Below, piece after piece: positions 5,418 through 6,428 of a DNA stretch of 6,428 nucleotides. Source of the DNA: Verrucomicrobiota bacterium (GTDB lineage Bacteria > Verrucomicrobiota > Verrucomicrobiia > Limisphaerales > JAEYXS01); contig JAJNBN010000264.1 of NCBI GenBank assembly GCA_021156225.1, positions 1 to 6,428 of the forward strand. The letters are read 5' to 3'. A program made the translations under genes and the position numbers. The notes below the pieces were generated by a model. The model saw only the letters and a program-made list of their open reading frames with translations, made no database searches and was not told the DNA's origin. The first letter of the stretch is position 1, and every line of letters starts with the position of its first letter.

Positions 5418-6053
5418 ATGCACCGCTTCTTTGTGCCATCGGCAGAGCTGCGGCAGGTGCGCTTTCAACTTCCGGAGGCAGAGGCGCGTCATGCGGCCCA
5501 AGTCTTGCGTGTAAGAGCCGGCGATAAAGTGCAGGCACTCGATGGGGCGGGGCGCACGTATGATTGCACGGTGGATGCAGTGGAGCGGCGCCAAGTCTGG
5601 CTGAAGGTGGCGCATGAGAACTTGGTTCCAGCACCGAAGGTCGCGGTAGAGGTGTATCCCGCCGTAGCCAAAGGCAAGGCGATGGAGATCATCATCCAGA
5701 AACTCAAGCAATGCGGCCGGGAATGGTTGCCAGAGGTGACTTCCCCACGGCCTTTTAAACAATGTCTCCCGTCGGCGGGTGAGGCCTCCTGTTTGAATCT
5801 AGTCGCGGCTTTGAGACCGGGAGCGGTTTTGACCGGGGAGCGTATTTCGGCCTATTTCAACACTCACGGTGCCTTGCCCCGGACAATCCGGTTGTGGGTT
5901 GGCCCGGAGGGTGATTTCTCAAGTGGCGAGTATCAAGACCTTGCCGCGCACGATGTCCTGCCCATTACCTTGGGAACCCACGTCTTGCGGTGCGAAACGG
6001 CGCTGCTGGCCTTGCTCGCGGTTTGCCAGCACGAGATCGCTGTCCGCAGTTAG
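5418..6053 (+). CDS. rsmE: RsmE, 16S rRNA m3U1498 methyltransferase, apparently missing part of the SPOUT core
   Basis: RsmE methylates N3 of U1498 of 16S rRNA using S-adenosylmethionine. The N-terminal PUA-like domain is intact (MHRFFVPSAELRQV, EARHAAQVLRVRAGDKV, LDGAGRTYDC; residues 1-75). The C-terminal SPOUT knot motifs are present: LWVGPEGDFSSGE (159-171) and PITLGTHVLRCETALLALLA (182-201). The product is 211 residues, against about 240-250 usually. The sequence runs from KAMEIIIQK (87-95) almost directly into KQCGREWLPEV (97-107). In the family these are separated by about 40 residues containing the 'TELGV..I.PL.SERS' strand-helix and the '.W..I..EA' helix. The frame is kept. The enzyme may be inactive, or the gap may be a sequencing or assembly error. 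The gene follows dnaJ by 17 bases, a common linkage, though prmA, often between them, is absent. The ATG has no Shine-Dalgarno sequence. Confidence 0.88.
   Translation: MHRFFVPSAELRQVRFQLPEAEARHAAQVLRVRAGDKVQALDGAGRTYDCTVDAVERRQVWLKVAHENLVPAPKVAVEVYPAVAKGKAMEIIIQKLKQCGREWLPEVTSPRPFKQCLPSAGEASCLNLVAALRPGAVLTGERISAYFNTHGALPRTIRLWVGPEGDFSSGEYQDLAAHDVLPITLGTHVLRCETALLALLAVCQHEIAVRS
5700..5708 (+). other. Probable in-frame deletion junction in rsmE
   Basis: AAA-CTC-AAG encodes K95-L96-K97. Left of it the protein matches the family up to IIQK; right of it the match resumes at KQCG. About 120 bases of expected coding sequence are missing, a multiple of three. The exact breakpoint and any repeat that mediated it cannot be fixed without an intact relative. 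Confidence 0.65.
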
Positions 6054-6057
6054 ATCG

Positions 6058-6428
6058 TCACAGCGTGCCTTGCAAGGCCTGGGCATAACCAGGCAATGCT
6101 TTCAACACTTGGAACCGGTTGTCAGTTTGCACAGTCTTCGAGAGGTTTCCAGCATTCGGATCCTTCGCGAGCCGGGCATTGCTCAACTGGATTGCTTTGC
6201 TCAGCGCTTTCAACGCCTCCTGATGTTTCGCTCCCCCCAATACGCAGCGGATCGCGGCCAGGTCGTACCAGGCCTCCGGGCTCTCTGGTAACGAGACGGT
6301 CAGTTTCGTCAGCGTCATTTCCAGTTGCCTTACATCACCGATTTGAGAAAGCAAATGTGCGATGGTCGTCAGCGACGCGGCGTCCATGTTCGTCTGCTGC
6401 AAGAGCGTACCGAGCAATCGTGATGCCT
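6058..6428 (-). CDS. C-terminal part of a TPR-repeat protein (N-terminus outside window)
   Basis: The minus-strand frame stays open to the window edge (codons for A-S-R precede the TTG at 6417), so the true start is probably upstream and this is a C-terminal fragment of about 123 residues. Counting from the TTG at 6417, residues 14-46 form a helix-turn-helix unit (SLTTIAHLLSQIGDVRQLEM...). Residues 47-85 form a clear TPR unit with PEAWYDLAAIRCVLG and EALKALSKAIQLS. It ends in a short segment with TDNRFQVLKALPGY, a tail often seen after the last TPR. In Verrucomicrobia such tails occur on large membrane glycosyltransferase-like (DUF2723) proteins, but nothing here proves that identity. The stop is 4 bases from the rsmE stop, so the two genes converge. 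Confidence 0.8.
   Translation of the reverse strand, partial: ASRLLGTLLQQTNMDAASLTTIAHLLSQIGDVRQLEMTLTKLTVSLPESPEAWYDLAAIRCVLGGAKHQEALKALSKAIQLSNARLAKDPNAGNLSKTVQTDNRFQVLKALPGYAQALQGTL
6067..6094 (+). terminator. Overlapping hairpin sequences past the rsmE stop, weak terminator candidate
   Basis: GCCTTGCAAGGC (6067-6078) is a perfect palindrome. It overlaps GCCTGG (6077-6082) pairing with CCAGGC (6089-6094) around a 6-base loop. The second hairpin begins 24 bases after the rsmE stop and is followed by AATGCTTT, without a real T tract. Both lie inside the coding end of the convergent gene, so they may only reflect its codons. Confidence 0.2.

Overview
The window looks like ordinary chromosomal DNA from a moderately GC-rich Gram-negative-type bacterium. 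Several protein details fit the Verrucomicrobiota (Pedosphaera/Limisphaera-like lineage): the 83-residue Trm112-like protein with a CCPESH start, the KQCGREWLPEV segment of RsmE, and the TPR tail at the right end. This placement comes from remembered family features, not from a search. There are no tRNA or rRNA genes, insertion sequences, CRISPR arrays or prophage genes.

Layout, left to right. Positions 2-118 hold the 3' end of an unrecognised plus-strand gene. Facing it, with a 1-base gap, is a tight minus-strand operon at 3495-120. In transcription order it encodes an AI-2E/PerM-family membrane protein, LarB, LarC and a Trm112-like protein. Two junctions are stop/start overlaps and the third is a 21-base gap. 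A 180-base divergent intergenic region (3496-3675) holds the outward promoters and three hairpin-like inverted repeats. The plus-strand operon grpE-dnaJ-rsmE follows (3676-6053). It converges, with a 4-base gap, on the 3' end of a minus-strand TPR protein that runs off the right edge.

Functionally, LarB and LarC carry out the first and last steps in building the nickel-pincer nucleotide (NPN) cofactor of lactate racemase-type enzymes. The sulfur-transfer enzyme LarE and any LarA-type user enzyme are not in the window. LarC carries a long alternating-His segment that could bind nickel. GrpE and DnaJ are co-chaperones of DnaK, which is also absent. RsmE is a 16S rRNA methyltransferase.

The most notable point is that RsmE appears to lack about 40 residues from the core of its SPOUT methyltransferase domain, in frame, at about base 5700-5708. 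Other points of interest are the organisation of the larBC operon, the inverted repeats in the divergent control region, and the absence of a recognisable Shine-Dalgarno sequence before all seven visible gene starts. I did not find convincing evidence of a wholly new biological system.
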